Part shown: positions 1-8,985 of the stretch, one piece after another
Layout of the letters: each line of letters begins with the position of its first letter
How positions within the stretch are numbered: the first letter of the stretch is position 1
NCBI RefSeq assembly: GCF_007991635.1
Contig: NZ_BJYS01000049.1
Coordinates: 1 to 55,592 of the forward strand
Length of the DNA stretch: 55,592 bases
DNA from: Adhaeribacter aerolatus
GTDB lineage: Bacteria; Bacteroidota; Bacteroidia; Cytophagales; Hymenobacteraceae
Reading direction: 5' to 3'
Translations under genes and position numbers: made by a program
Notes under the pieces: generated by a model
Database searches by the model: none
What the model saw: the letters and a program-made list of their open reading frames with translations, nothing else
Told to the model about the DNA's origin: nothing

Positions 1-104
1 AAGCGCTCGCGCTCGGTGTTATATATAATATCCAGAACTTCACCGATAAAAAATAATCCCACCGGTTTTCTTTTGGTCAGCCCCCTCTTGCGCCGGACAG
101 TAAG
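1..104 (-). pseudogene. Possible C-terminal remnant of an HI0933/YhiN-like flavoprotein
   Basis: One minus-strand frame stays open from about position 104 to the window edge and contains GLFFIGEVLDI, which resembles the GLYFAGEVLD motif near the C-terminus of HI0933/BaiN-like FAD proteins. The residues after it do not look like the usual glycine-rich continuation. No start codon and no other family motif is visible inside the window. It could be a decayed end, the edge of a gene lying outside the window, or chance. The only basis is one short motif. Confidence 0.2.
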
Positions 105-257
105 TTAATTCCGGGGAAATTAGCATCAACCTAAAAATAGTTTCTTTGGGCTTTACCCTGGCAAATACACCCGATCAGATAGATTTAAACCAGCTAATTT
201 TTATTAAATATTCAGCATAAAATACTTATATTTAATTAGATATAAATAGCTGACTGT

Positions 258-1004
258 ATGAAGACAACCTTAACTTCCGAAAACCCGGCTCACATAAAGG
301 TTATCAACCAGACCGATGCCGATTTGATTATTAAAAATATTCAAAAAGAGCTGCAAGCCTGGCGGTTAAAAAACCTGTTATACCATTTGCTGGTAGGGGT
401 ACTCGGCACGGTGGCCATTCTGGGTTCCGTTATTGTTTCGGTTTATTTAGATACCCGCTCCGCTGTTTTAACCGCCGACCGCTTAAAATTAATTGCCATT
501 GCGTCTACGGTTTCTTTATCCATATTATCAGCCTTCAATATTATTTCTAAAACCAACAACTACATTGCCGCCTGCGATTTAATGCAAGTGGCCTTGTTTA
601 AATACAATGCCAAACTTATTAGCCTGGGCACCCTTATCGAAGCGTATGATAAAGCGAATAAAATTATAGGCGGCATTGATTTTAATTTCGATAAAAACTT
701 TACCGGGGCACCCGGCAAAACCGTGGTTTCGGTAGATACGGCCGATGAGCAACCGACCAACGATGAGGAAGCTAAAGCACCAGATAAAGCGAGTCAAAAC
801 CCTGCAACTGAGCCGGCAGCATTTCCGAAGGCGCTTACTCCGCCCGTCAAAAACAAAGCTCCGGAAATTTCAAACCAACCAACCACCGGAAAGCCTGCTC
901 CACCCAATACCGGCAGTGGCGCATCGACCGCTGCAGCCAACCTGGTAACCTCCGAAACCATCATCGATACCAACAATGTATCGGTACTGGTATCGGAAAA
1001 ATAA
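258..1004 (+). CDS. Two-helix membrane protein with Pro/Ala-rich tail, possibly SLATT-like
   Basis: I do not recognise a named family with certainty. A short charged N-terminus (about residues 1-38) is followed by two hydrophobic helices (about 42-65 and 78-98), then an amphipathic helical stretch to about 140. The tail (about 155-248) is rich in Pro, Ala, Thr and Asn and is probably disordered. Two adjacent helices followed by a helical cytoplasmic segment recall SLATT-type membrane proteins, some of which are effectors of nucleotide-signalled defence systems. Here no nucleotidyltransferase or other partner lies next to it, so that reading is weak. It stands alone; the next gene starts about 350 bases downstream. 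Confidence 0.65.
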   Translation: MKTTLTSENPAHIKVINQTDADLIIKNIQKELQAWRLKNLLYHLLVGVLGTVAILGSVIVSVYLDTRSAVLTADRLKLIAIASTVSLSILSAFNIISKTNNYIAACDLMQVALFKYNAKLISLGTLIEAYDKANKIIGGIDFNFDKNFTGAPGKTVVSVDTADEQPTNDEEAKAPDKASQNPATEPAAFPKALTPPVKNKAPEISNQPTTGKPAPPNTGSGASTAAANLVTSETIIDTNNVSVLVSEK

Positions 1005-1357
1005 TGTGGCTAAACTCCCTTTGTTATAAAATATCATCAGGTACGAAGAGGAAAAATAATCAGAGTCTTGTTTTGTGCTGATATCTACTTTATCCCCGAT
1101 TCAGGTAGCGTTTATTTTCCAATTTGCTGGCGTCAGCATCCTCGCTGGCGCTTATTTCAACCAGCTTTTTGCCGAATAGTCTTCTATTCAGCTACCTTAG
1201 CTTATAAGCGCATGCTTTTTACCTAAACTTAATTTAAGTTTAGCGTACCAGGGGTAAGTTCAATGGAAAATTATTTCCGGCTAAATCCTAGATTTTCGTT
1301 TTTGATTTTTTACCAATCCTAAACATTATTCATTATCCGAAATAAAAAATAAAAACT
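1005..1357. other. Intergenic region with one long perfect inverted repeat
   Basis: There is no credible coding frame between the membrane protein and the aldo/keto reductase. The only clear structure is the inverted repeat at 1223-1243, listed separately. A GC-richer patch around 1120-1160 repeats the word GCTGGCG, but no full repeat or RNA gene could be identified. Confidence 0.5.
1223..1243. promoter_or_regulatory. Perfect 10-bp inverted repeat upstream of the aldo/keto reductase
   Basis: The arms CTAAACTTAA and TTAAGTTTAG are perfectly complementary around a single central T. The site lies about 115 bases before the ATG at 1358. No run of T follows it, so a terminator is unlikely; a dimeric regulator operator is the more natural reading. 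No regulator gene is adjacent, so the assignment rests on symmetry and position only. Confidence 0.35.
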
Positions 1358-2398
1358 ATGGAATACAGACAACTTGGTGCCTCGGGGTTATTTGTACCGG
1401 TATTAAGTTTTGGCACAGCTACTTTTGGCGGTGGCACCGAATTCTTTAAAGCTTGGGGCAGCACTCAGGTAACCGAAGCCACCCGGTTAATCGATATTTG
1501 CCTGGAAGCCGGCGTTAATTTCTTCGATACAGCCGATGTTTATTCGCAAGGCTTATCCGAAGAAATATTAGGGAAAGCCATAGCGGGCAAACGGGACAAA
1601 ATGATTATCTCAACCAAGGCTACTTTTCCGTTCGGCGAAGGGCCAAACAATCAAGGCTCTTCCCGGTCGCATTTAATTAAGCAAGTAGAAGGTAGCTTGA
1701 AACGTCTCGGCACCGATTATATTGATATTTTCCACATGCACGGCTTCGACGGCAATACACCCGTGGAAGAAACCCTAAATACCTTAAACGGGCTGGTGCA
1801 AAGTGGCAAGGTGCGCTACCTGGCAGCTTCTAATTTTTCGGGTTGGCATTTAATGAAATCGTTGGCCGTTTCGGAAAAATATGGCTGGAGCCGCTACGTG
1901 GGGCACCAAGTTTATTACTCACTGGCTAACCGGGAGTACGAATGGGAGCTGATGCCGCTAGCCTTGGACCAGGGAGTAGGCGGTATTATCTGGTCGCCGC
2001 TGGCGGCCGGCCGTTTGGGCGGAAAATACCGGCGCAACCAGCCTTTGCCACCCGATAGCCGCGTGGCGCAAGGCGGCAGTCCCGTACCCCAGGCCGTTGT
2101 AAACGAGGAGGTGTTTTATAATACTTTGGATGTAATGGACGCGATAGCCGAAGAAACCGGTAAAACCGTGGCCCAGGTGGCGATAAACTGGCTGTTGCAA
2201 CGCCCTACGGTTTCCAGCATTATTATTGGCGCCCGCAACGAAGAACAACTAAAACAAAACTTAGGTGCTATTGGCTGGAACCTGACGGTAGACCAGGTAA
2301 AAAGACTCGATAAAGCCAGCGAAGTACCACCCATTTACCCCTATTGGCACCAACGGCAAAACACCAAACTAAACCCGCCACCGAATTTTTATAAGTAA
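1358..2398 (+). CDS. Aldo/keto reductase
   Basis: This is a cytosolic NADP(H)-dependent oxidoreductase of the aldo/keto reductase family, which reduces aldehydes and ketones. The length of 346 residues fits the family. The catalytic tetrad is visible as Asp57 and Tyr62 (FFDTADVYSQG), Lys87 (ISTKATF) and a His at about 128 (IFHMHGFD). The C-terminal cofactor-binding region has the typical SSIIIGARNEEQL motif near residues 282-294. The YhdN/Tas-like layout suggests the subfamily often annotated as general stress protein 69-like, but the substrate cannot be read from sequence. It is monocistronic, with a hairpin terminator about 95 bases after the stop codon. Confidence 0.92.
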   Translation: MEYRQLGASGLFVPVLSFGTATFGGGTEFFKAWGSTQVTEATRLIDICLEAGVNFFDTADVYSQGLSEEILGKAIAGKRDKMIISTKATFPFGEGPNNQGSSRSHLIKQVEGSLKRLGTDYIDIFHMHGFDGNTPVEETLNTLNGLVQSGKVRYLAASNFSGWHLMKSLAVSEKYGWSRYVGHQVYYSLANREYEWELMPLALDQGVGGIIWSPLAAGRLGGKYRRNQPLPPDSRVAQGGSPVPQAVVNEEVFYNTLDVMDAIAEETGKTVAQVAINWLLQRPTVSSIIIGARNEEQLKQNLGAIGWNLTVDQVKRLDKASEVPPIYPYWHQRQNTKLNPPPNFYK

Positions 2399-2492
2399 GA
2401 TATTTAACGAATTGATTACTGCAGGCTACCGCGAGCGTCCCGCTCGTGATTATTGCCTCTGACCTCTGAAAATTTTACATCTATAATATTCC

Positions 2493-2521
2493 AAAAGGCC
2501 TGTTTCGCTACAGGCCTTTTT
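2493..2521 (+). terminator. Rho-independent terminator after the aldo/keto reductase
   Basis: AAAAGGCCTG and CAGGCCTTTT form a perfect stem around a TTTCGCTA loop, and a short T run follows. It sits 95 bases after the reductase stop codon. The A run on the left side means it could also work on the minus strand. Confidence 0.75.
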
Positions 2522-2546
2522 AGAAGCATATTAAAATAAATGTAAG

Positions 2547-2706
2547 TCCTCCCCCTACCCCCTCCTAAGGGGGACTTACTGGTAATGCAACTTTTTACGC
2601 AAACACCTTTTAGAAAGGCTATTTCATAAGTCTCAATATTTGCACCATACCTGCGTATTTTTTACCAGCCTGCGAACTTCCCCCTTGGGAGGGGGTAGGG
2701 GGAGGA
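2547..2706. repeat. MITE-like element, family A copy 1
   Basis: This 160-bp element has terminal inverted repeats of about 29 bp: the left end reads TCCTCCCCCTACCCCCTCC and the right end is its imperfect reverse complement, GGAGGGGGTAGGGGGAGGA. The interior is AT-rich and non-coding, and begins with GGTAATGCAACTTTT, a word shared with copy 3. Three more complete copies occur in this window at 5430, 6097 and 17071. No target-site duplication is obvious. Confidence 0.8.
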
Positions 2707-2823
2707 TTTTACTTCCAGTTCCTACTCCCTTTCTCCTGTCTATTGCTGATTAAAATAACTCTTCAAACAAGCATTTTACTTCACACTCCTATTCCCTTTC
2801 TCCGGCCTTTCCTAAGAAAACAG

Positions 2824-5274
2824 CTACTTCCCTCCCTTATCCGGCCAATTCACCTTCGGATATTTCGCTCCTAATTCCGGGAGAAGTACCGGGTAGTCTT
2901 CGCGCCAGAAGCGATTAATATCGGTAACGACGGCCAGGGGCAGCAAATCAGGGGTGAGCAGGTGAAGTTCTACGGTTATTTCGCTGCCGTCTACGCGGGG
3001 GTGCTGTTGCCAGCCGAGTACGTCTTGTAGCCGAATTTCCAGGCGCGGTGGCAGGCCGTTAGGCTGGTACTCCAGTTGCATATCGGAACCGTCGGGCAAC
3101 GCAATGGTAGTCGGAGCCAATCCTTCCAGGCGTTCTTTTTTATCAGTATCTAACTGCTTTTCTAATATTGGCAGCAATTCTATTTCCCTGAGGTCTTCGG
3201 GCACTTCCACGTCTGTCAGGTAGGGTTTGAGCCATTCGGGGTTGGTGAGCAGCAAAGTAGGCGTACTCACGTCGGGCCAGGCTTCCTGGGGGCGCCACTT
3301 ACGTAAACTCAGTACCCGGAGCTGCCATTGGGTTACTTCTTCGGTAAAATTCAGCAGGTGCTCGCCTTCTTTTTTAATTGCTTCCATAATAGCAGGTACC
3401 CGGTGTTTGTCGTCGGGGGGCGGCAGCGGTTTGCTTTGCAGCACAATGGAGCCAATGCGGAGGTCGCGGGTGGCGGTGAGTTCGCCGTCGGTGGTGTCCC
3501 AGGTAATTACGTCCTGCTGTTTCACGAGCGGGGCCAAATCGCGGGGGTTCAGCGGCGAGGCCAGGAATATTTTGCCCAGGCCCTGCCGGGCATCGAGTTG
3601 GGCCACGGCCAGCCAAGGCTCGTGCGCCAGGTCGTCGCGGTGACCGGCCTGCGCGTAGCTGCCGTTGGCCAACTGGAACTGCGCGTTGTTGCCGGGGCGG
3701 GCATAGGCAATGCGTTCGGGGTAGCAATGGGCCAGCAGCACGCCGGTTTCGTAAGGGTCAACGGGGCCGTTCTCCGGCAAAATATTGAATAGCCGGCGGT
3801 ATGAAGCGGCAATCTTTTCTATTTTCTTCAGGGCTTTGGGGCCGCCGTTTTCTTGCCGGTAACGGCGCAAGGCTTCGATTCTTAAATTTAGGTCAATGCC
3901 GGCTTCGCGGGGCAGCGGATCACGTTCTTCCAGCACGGCGGCAATATCGGTAGCTAAGGGCAATTGACCGGTTTCTTCGGCTTTCAGGAGCATGTGGGCG
4001 ATACGCGGGTGTGTGGGCAGCGCGTGCATTTTTTTACCATGTTCCGTGATGCGGCCATTTTCCAGGGCGTGGAGTTGGTGCAGGGTGTCGGAAGCCTGCT
4101 GCAGGGCGGCGCGCGGCGGCGGGTTCAGCCAGGTTAAACTCCGGATATCAATAATACCCCACTGGGCCATGTCCAGCACCAGCGGCGCCAGATCGGCTTC
4201 CATTATTTCGGGGGTGCGGTGGGGTGCCAGGCGTTCGTGAGCAGCGGCAGTCCAGAGGCGGTAACAGGTACCCGGGCCCAGGCGGCCAGCCCGCCCGGCG
4301 CGCTGGTCGGCGGCGTCTTTCGAGATGCGGATGGTTTCGAGGCGCGACAAGCCCGAGTTAGGGTCAAAGCGCGAGGTTTTACCATAGCCCGTATCGACCA
4401 CCACCGTAATGCCCTCGATGGTTAAGCTGGTTTCGGCAATAGAAGTAGCCAGCACTATTTTGCGTTTGCCCTGGCGGTCGGGCATCAGGGCGGCGTATTG
4501 TTTGCCCGGGGGCAGCTTGCCAAACAACGGGTGAATGGCTACGTAACGCACCTGCCGCCGCAAAATACCCTCAACCTTTTTAATGTCGCCTTCGCCAGGC
4601 AGAAACACCAGCACATCGCCGGCTTTTTCGCGTAGGGCCCGCTGCACGGCGCGGGCCGTCATTTCGGGCAACAGCATTTCGTCGAGTTCGCCGGCGTAGA
4701 TAGTCTCCACCGGGTATTGCCGGCCCATGCTCTGCGCTACCGGCGCTTTCAGCAAAGTGGTTAAGGTAGGCATATCCAGCGTAGCTGACATGACCAGGAT
4801 GCGTAAATCGGGCCGCCGGGTAAGCTGGGCTTCGCGGCACAAAGCCATGGCTACATCGGCGTGGATGCTGCGCTCGTGAAATTCATCGAAAATCACCAGG
4901 CCCACGCCCGTCAGGGCATTATCCGAATGAATCATGCGGGTAAGAATGCCTTCGGTTACCACCTCGATGAGGGTTTTAGCGGAAACCTGGTTCTCGAAAC
5001 GAATTCGGTACCCCACGGTTTGGCCTACCTCCTCGCCCAGCAAAAACGCCATGCGCTCGGCAATGGTGCGGGCGGCTAAGCGCCGGGGCTCCAGCATAAT
5101 TATTTTCTGGCCGGCTAACCAGGCTTCTTCAAACAAGGCCAGCGGCAGCAAGGTACTTTTGCCCGCACCCGGCGGCGCGTTTACAATCAGCGTATTTTTA
5201 CTGGCAAGCTGTTCTCTTACTGCGGGTATTATTTCCCGAACGGGTAAGTCTATGTTGAATGGATTGAAAGGCAA
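2824..5274 (-). CDS. hrpB: ATP-dependent helicase HrpB (DExH type)
   Basis: HrpB is a cytosolic DEAH/DExH superfamily 2 helicase, thought to act on RNA; its precise role is poorly known in most bacteria. The 816 residues match the family length of about 800-850. Motifs are seen in order: Walker A APPGAGKST (about 33-41), motif II DEFH (130-133), motif III SAT (about 163), then motifs V/VI with SIAETSLTIEG and DQRAGRAGRLGPG. The C-terminal third has the HrpB-type tail and ends with the lysine-rich KVNWPDKGGK. The gene is transcribed alone, convergent with the reductase upstream in the window. GC content is visibly higher than in the surrounding intergenic DNA. Confidence 0.95.
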   Translation of the reverse strand: MPFNPFNIDLPVREIIPAVREQLASKNTLIVNAPPGAGKSTLLPLALFEEAWLAGQKIIMLEPRRLAARTIAERMAFLLGEEVGQTVGYRIRFENQVSAKTLIEVVTEGILTRMIHSDNALTGVGLVIFDEFHERSIHADVAMALCREAQLTRRPDLRILVMSATLDMPTLTTLLKAPVAQSMGRQYPVETIYAGELDEMLLPEMTARAVQRALREKAGDVLVFLPGEGDIKKVEGILRRQVRYVAIHPLFGKLPPGKQYAALMPDRQGKRKIVLATSIAETSLTIEGITVVVDTGYGKTSRFDPNSGLSRLETIRISKDAADQRAGRAGRLGPGTCYRLWTAAAHERLAPHRTPEIMEADLAPLVLDMAQWGIIDIRSLTWLNPPPRAALQQASDTLHQLHALENGRITEHGKKMHALPTHPRIAHMLLKAEETGQLPLATDIAAVLEERDPLPREAGIDLNLRIEALRRYRQENGGPKALKKIEKIAASYRRLFNILPENGPVDPYETGVLLAHCYPERIAYARPGNNAQFQLANGSYAQAGHRDDLAHEPWLAVAQLDARQGLGKIFLASPLNPRDLAPLVKQQDVITWDTTDGELTATRDLRIGSIVLQSKPLPPPDDKHRVPAIMEAIKKEGEHLLNFTEEVTQWQLRVLSLRKWRPQEAWPDVSTPTLLLTNPEWLKPYLTDVEVPEDLREIELLPILEKQLDTDKKERLEGLAPTTIALPDGSDMQLEYQPNGLPPRLEIRLQDVLGWQQHPRVDGSEITVELHLLTPDLLPLAVVTDINRFWREDYPVLLPELGAKYPKVNWPDKGGK

Positions 5275-5429
5275 GGGAATTAAATTTTATTTCGTAGATA
5301 GTTACGTAAACCGCCGGGGTTTAAACCGGGCAAATATCGGTAATTCTTTTGGGTTTGGGATATTCCTCCTCCTGACACCTCCGAAGAAGGACTTTTAGCA
5401 CAGGCCGCCGGTAAATGTATTGGGAAATA

Positions 5430-5667
5430 TCCTCCCCTACCCCCTCCAAAGGGGGACTTGGGCTATCGGAACTTTTATTGCTTTTGATTTTTATTTCGGC
5501 TTAATCAATTTTTCTGCTTTCTGTTAAGGCTTTTAAATTTACCTATTCCGAGAATCCTCCAGGTAACTTATTTACAAGGTGTCGAACTTTCACCAACTGC
5601 ACACTATAAAACGTCAGCCGTTTTAATACCAGTAGCAGAGTCCCCCTTTGGAGGGGGTAGGGGAGGA
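5430..5667. repeat. MITE-like element, family A copy 2
   Basis: This 238-bp element has 28-bp terminal inverted repeats: TCCTCCCCTACCCCCTCC at the left and its reverse complement at the right. A badly decayed half-copy of the same end lies just to the left at about 5364-5392. The interior is non-coding and AT-rich. The right edge is only three bases from the stop codon of the DUF559 gene. Confidence 0.8.
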
Positions 5668-5670
5668 TAT

Positions 5671-6048
5671 TTACCCCGACGATTTTCCATGCTGTTCAAT
5701 CCAGGCTTCCAGCGTTCGTTGCACATTCGGTAAATCCTGCATTACTTCCGCATCCGAAAATCGCAGCACCGTAAAATCTAAAGCATTTAATTCCGCATCC
5801 CGTTGTATATCGGCTTCTGTTTTAAACTGATGCGAATAGCCATCTACTTCTATAATCAGCTTTAATTCTTTACACATAAAATCTGCAATGTAATTGCCGA
5901 CTGGTCGTTGCCTTCTAAAACCATAACCTGCCAACCGTTTACCCGACAATAACTCGCACCACAATCGGATTTCTGCTTTCGTCGAATCGTTGCGGAGGTT
6001 ACGGGCTAGGGGCTTTAGTTTTCTGTTGTAGTGGTTGTTGGGTTCCAT
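5671..6048 (-). CDS. DUF559 endonuclease-domain protein (Vsr-like fold)
   Basis: DUF559 proteins have a PD-(D/E)XK fold related to the very-short-patch repair nuclease Vsr; the biological substrate is unknown. The family signature is present: NDSTKAEIRLW near the N-terminus, then RRQRPVGNYIADF with a conserved Asp, LIIEVDGYSHQ with the Glu/Asp pair, and VLRFSDAEV near the end. I place the start at 6048 (MEPNNHYNRK), giving 125 residues. The frame is open upstream to 6117, but that extra stretch overlaps repeat DNA and encodes a Pro/Gly-rich sequence unlike the family. The gene sits between two family A repeats, three bases from one and 48 from the other, which suggests movement or insertion as a unit. 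Confidence 0.85.
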   Translation of the reverse strand: MEPNNHYNRKLKPLARNLRNDSTKAEIRLWCELLSGKRLAGYGFRRQRPVGNYIADFMCKELKLIIEVDGYSHQFKTEADIQRDAELNALDFTVLRFSDAEVMQDLPNVQRTLEAWIEQHGKSSG

Positions 6049-6096
6049 GTTAATCCTTCCTCCTCCGAGTGGTGACAGATTAGGAGTTGGTGAAAA

Positions 6097-6355
6097 TCCT
6101 CCCCCTACCCCCTCCAAAGGGGGACTTTCGGGTAATGCAGCTTTATACGAAAATGCTTTTGAAGGAGGTTTTTACAAGTTATCGGCAAGCATATTTTCCC
6201 CAACCTACGCACGGCTCCCTTTGAAAGGATTAAAGGTTATTGCCCGGCCAGCGAACCCCAATAACGGAATATATTTTGGCACGAGCTGATAACGCGAACG
6301 GTTTGAAGGTGCACGGACTGCGAACGTCCCCCTTCGGAGGGGGCTAGGGGGAGGA
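6097..6355. repeat. MITE-like element, family A copy 3
   Basis: This 259-bp element has terminal inverted repeats of about 29 bp; the left is TCCTCCCCCTACCCCCTCC and the right is the complementary GGAGGGGGCTAGGGGGAGGA. The internal start GGGTAATGCAGCTTTATACG matches the internal start of copy 1. The left end overlaps the open but probably untranslated extension of the DUF559 gene. A second decayed half-end lies at about 6056-6074. Confidence 0.8.
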
Positions 6356-6799
6356 CTTTCCGGTAAATACCAATTAATACATTTTAACCGGAGAGCATAT
6401 TTAAACAAGCAGCCAAAAATTATTTTAATAGTAACGGCATGAGGCAACTGCACCAACCACCACCAGAACCACTTCGCCTATTGCCTAAAATATTTAAATT
6501 AAAACCATTATAATACAATTAAAAACATTATATTTATATAAACCACTTTCTTTCTTACCACTAACCTAAATATTCCGCATCTTTCTCCGCCAGAGCCGAC
6601 GAACTGATTCGCCATACTTGCTGATTATTTCTAATAACAAGCATTTAATTGCGGGGACAAATATTGAGGCAACCACTTAAGTATCAACCCCACCAATTCC
6701 TTTTATAAAAAGCGGAAATAATGGGGTGGCACTTAGCAGTTTAGGCACAACCATTTGCTTACCCTTATCCGGTAGTTTAATATTTTAAAACCCATCACC
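6356..6799. other. AT-rich intergenic region
   Basis: I see no gene, RNA or repeat here beyond the flanking family A element. The stretch is mainly A/T with poly-purine and poly-T patches and presumably holds the promoter of the gene at 6800. Confidence 0.5.
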
Positions 6800-8641
6800 A
6801 TGAATAAGCTACTGTTTATTGTTAATGCCAACGGGGGTTTTTACTACGACTTGTTTTATTTGCTGGCTTTTTTGGTAGGGTATGTTTTACTGATTTGGAT
6901 TGGGGTTAAACGGCATTACAACCTGGCGGTGTGGCTGCTGGTATTGGCGGCTACGCGGGTGCTGTTTATTCTGGGCACCAAATTGTTTTCGTTTTCGGGG
7001 CAAGAGTGGCAGGTGCTGCTCAACCAGTATTATTTACCGCCGGCTACGGGCAAAACTTTGCTGGGTGGTTTGCTGCTGGTAAGTTTGGGGTACTTTGCTA
7101 TTAAAAAACTGCTGCGGCTTAAAACCGAAACCCTCGATGCTTTTGCCCTGGTTATTCCGTTGTCGATTGCGATGCAGCGGCCGGGCTGTTTGCTGGCGGG
7201 CTGTTGTTACGGTAACATTACGGGGGTGCCCTGGGGCGTGCAATATTTACCCGGCACGCTGCCGCATTACCACCAGTTTCAGGCCGGGCTGATACAAGCG
7301 CCGGAATTATATTCGTTGCCAGTACACCCTACGCAATTGTACGAAGCCCTGAATGGACTGCTGGTGGTGGGCATTTTATTGTTGGTGCGGCGGTATATTA
7401 AAGCGCCCGGCAATTATTTAACCCTTTCGTTTATACTGTACTGTTTCTTCCGGTTCTTCAGCGAGTTTATGCGGTCGCCGCTGGCCCATGCTACCGGGGG
7501 CACGGTAGTGGGCGGACTGATAAAAATACAATGGTGTTTGCTGGCGGTTATTCTGGGGTTGAGCGTTTTATTTATCTATCGCGAAAAATATACAAAACCG
7601 GCTCCGGCCGCCGACCAGCCGCCGGCTATGGCGGTTATGCTTTTGCTGTTAGCGGGCCTGGTAGGTATTACCTGGGGGTTGCGGCACTGGCTTACGTTTA
7701 TCGAGCTGCTGGCCATAAACATGGCCCTGGTGCCGGCCGTGGTTTTTGTGAGCACTTATTTTTTCCGGCATATATTTTTACCGCCGTTCCGCTGGCTGGC
7801 GCTGGGCATCCTGGTGTTGCCTTTGTTACTCATGAGCCAGACCTTGCCCACCGACCAGGACGGCGCTAAACCCGATAAAAATAAAATCAGTTCGTTTAGT
7901 TCTTTTAAAGTAGGGTTTGCCAATGGTAAGTACCAGAACGACCACTCCGTAATTCTGAGCCGGGGCACCGACCCCAACAGTTCCTGCGATGACCAAAGTA
8001 TTACCAAATATTACGAGCAAAAATATACCTTGCAAGGGGCCGGCTACGCTTATACCAAAAAAAGAGAGGATACCGAAATTACCTATGGCCTGAATGCTTT
8101 TGCCGGCAAACACCAGGAAACAGACGTTACCGACAACACCACCATTAGGCAGCCGGTAAAAACCTACTTGTTTGGGGTAAATCCTTACTTTAATTATAAT
8201 GCCAAATGGGTTGGTTTGGGCGGCGGTTTGGTGGCCGGCAACTTACTTATCTCCCGCGAAAACCAGGACAAAGAAGACAATAGCCCGCCCACCTCGGCCA
8301 ATTTTAAAACACCTTTTTACCCGCAGGCCTCTATACGGGTGGGCCCTATCCGGTATTTATTTATGGATTATCAACTGGCCCAGCAGTTTCCTTCGGCTTT
8401 ACCGGGTTTGCGGCACCAGGTAGGTGTGGGCAGCGGCTTTGGCCTCCGGAACGGCAGCTTTTTACGGGCTGGCCTCACTGGCATGGAAGACATATTCGTG
8501 AGCGGCCAAATTATAGTGCAAAACCGCATAGTGCTGGAACCGCTTTACCTGTGGGGCACCTCCCAAACCCCTTACCAGGTGCGCCAACGCCAATTTTCGT
8601 TGGGTTTGCATTACCGGTTTAATTACCAGGAAGCGAAGTAA
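6800..8641 (+). CDS. Lgt-like (prolipoprotein diacylglyceryl transferase family) membrane protein with beta-rich C-terminal domain
   Basis: Residues 1-265 are a polytopic membrane domain of the Lgt family. GGLLL (about 89-93), QRPGCLLAGCCYGNITGVPWG (in two parts, 126-146), HPTQLYEAL (176-184) and RFFSEFMR (218-225) align with the conserved Lgt blocks. In enzymatic Lgt the GGL block is preceded by a catalytic His; here that position is Leu, so diacylglyceryl transfer is doubtful. Residues 275-345 hold two or three more membrane helices. Residues 355-613 have no helices but alternating aromatic/polar strands (KYTLQGAGYAYTKKRE, RYLFMDYQLAQQF, LHYRFNYQ), like an outer-membrane or porin-like barrel. 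A true lgt gene is expected elsewhere. The role is unknown. Confidence 0.75.
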   Translation: MNKLLFIVNANGGFYYDLFYLLAFLVGYVLLIWIGVKRHYNLAVWLLVLAATRVLFILGTKLFSFSGQEWQVLLNQYYLPPATGKTLLGGLLLVSLGYFAIKKLLRLKTETLDAFALVIPLSIAMQRPGCLLAGCCYGNITGVPWGVQYLPGTLPHYHQFQAGLIQAPELYSLPVHPTQLYEALNGLLVVGILLLVRRYIKAPGNYLTLSFILYCFFRFFSEFMRSPLAHATGGTVVGGLIKIQWCLLAVILGLSVLFIYREKYTKPAPAADQPPAMAVMLLLLAGLVGITWGLRHWLTFIELLAINMALVPAVVFVSTYFFRHIFLPPFRWLALGILVLPLLLMSQTLPTDQDGAKPDKNKISSFSSFKVGFANGKYQNDHSVILSRGTDPNSSCDDQSITKYYEQKYTLQGAGYAYTKKREDTEITYGLNAFAGKHQETDVTDNTTIRQPVKTYLFGVNPYFNYNAKWVGLGGGLVAGNLLISRENQDKEDNSPPTSANFKTPFYPQASIRVGPIRYLFMDYQLAQQFPSALPGLRHQVGVGSGFGLRNGSFLRAGLTGMEDIFVSGQIIVQNRIVLEPLYLWGTSQTPYQVRQRQFSLGLHYRFNYQEAK

Positions 8642-8985
8642 TTTTGTGCTTTGAATTTACCAACCTCTTACCTCTAGTAATCTTAGCTTATAACACAAAA
8701 ACATCGGTCTGGCTTACTTCCTCACATAGCTTTGTGCCATACACTCGTTTAAGAAGCTGGCAGCTAAGCGGCTAGATTCCAGCATATTAATTTTTTGACC
8801 AGATTAAAAGGCTTTTCCAAATATTTAAGCGACTGCAAAGTAATTATACAAGCTCCTTAAGGTGCATTTATAATCAGCATGTTTTTTAACCACAACCTGT
8901 TCTTTATATGTTATAATTATCTACGGAACGTGTAAGTTTATATTGTTTTTTGTATTGCATTAGAACTGTTAATTAATAATTCTAT
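8642..8985. other. Intergenic region at the island boundary
   Basis: No gene is seen. Base composition drops to AT-rich across this stretch, marking the change from the Lgt-like gene to the McrBC-like operon. No direct repeat, tRNA or integrase that would mark an attachment site was found. Confidence 0.45.

Noticed and set aside
3328-3792. 154-residue plus-strand open frame inside hrpB
   Set aside because: It is antisense to a well-supported helicase gene with all motifs; high GC makes such shadow frames common.
6049-6117. N-terminal extension of the DUF559 protein
   Set aside because: The extra 23 residues derive from repeat DNA and are Gly/Pro-rich; family members start near MEPNNHYNRK.
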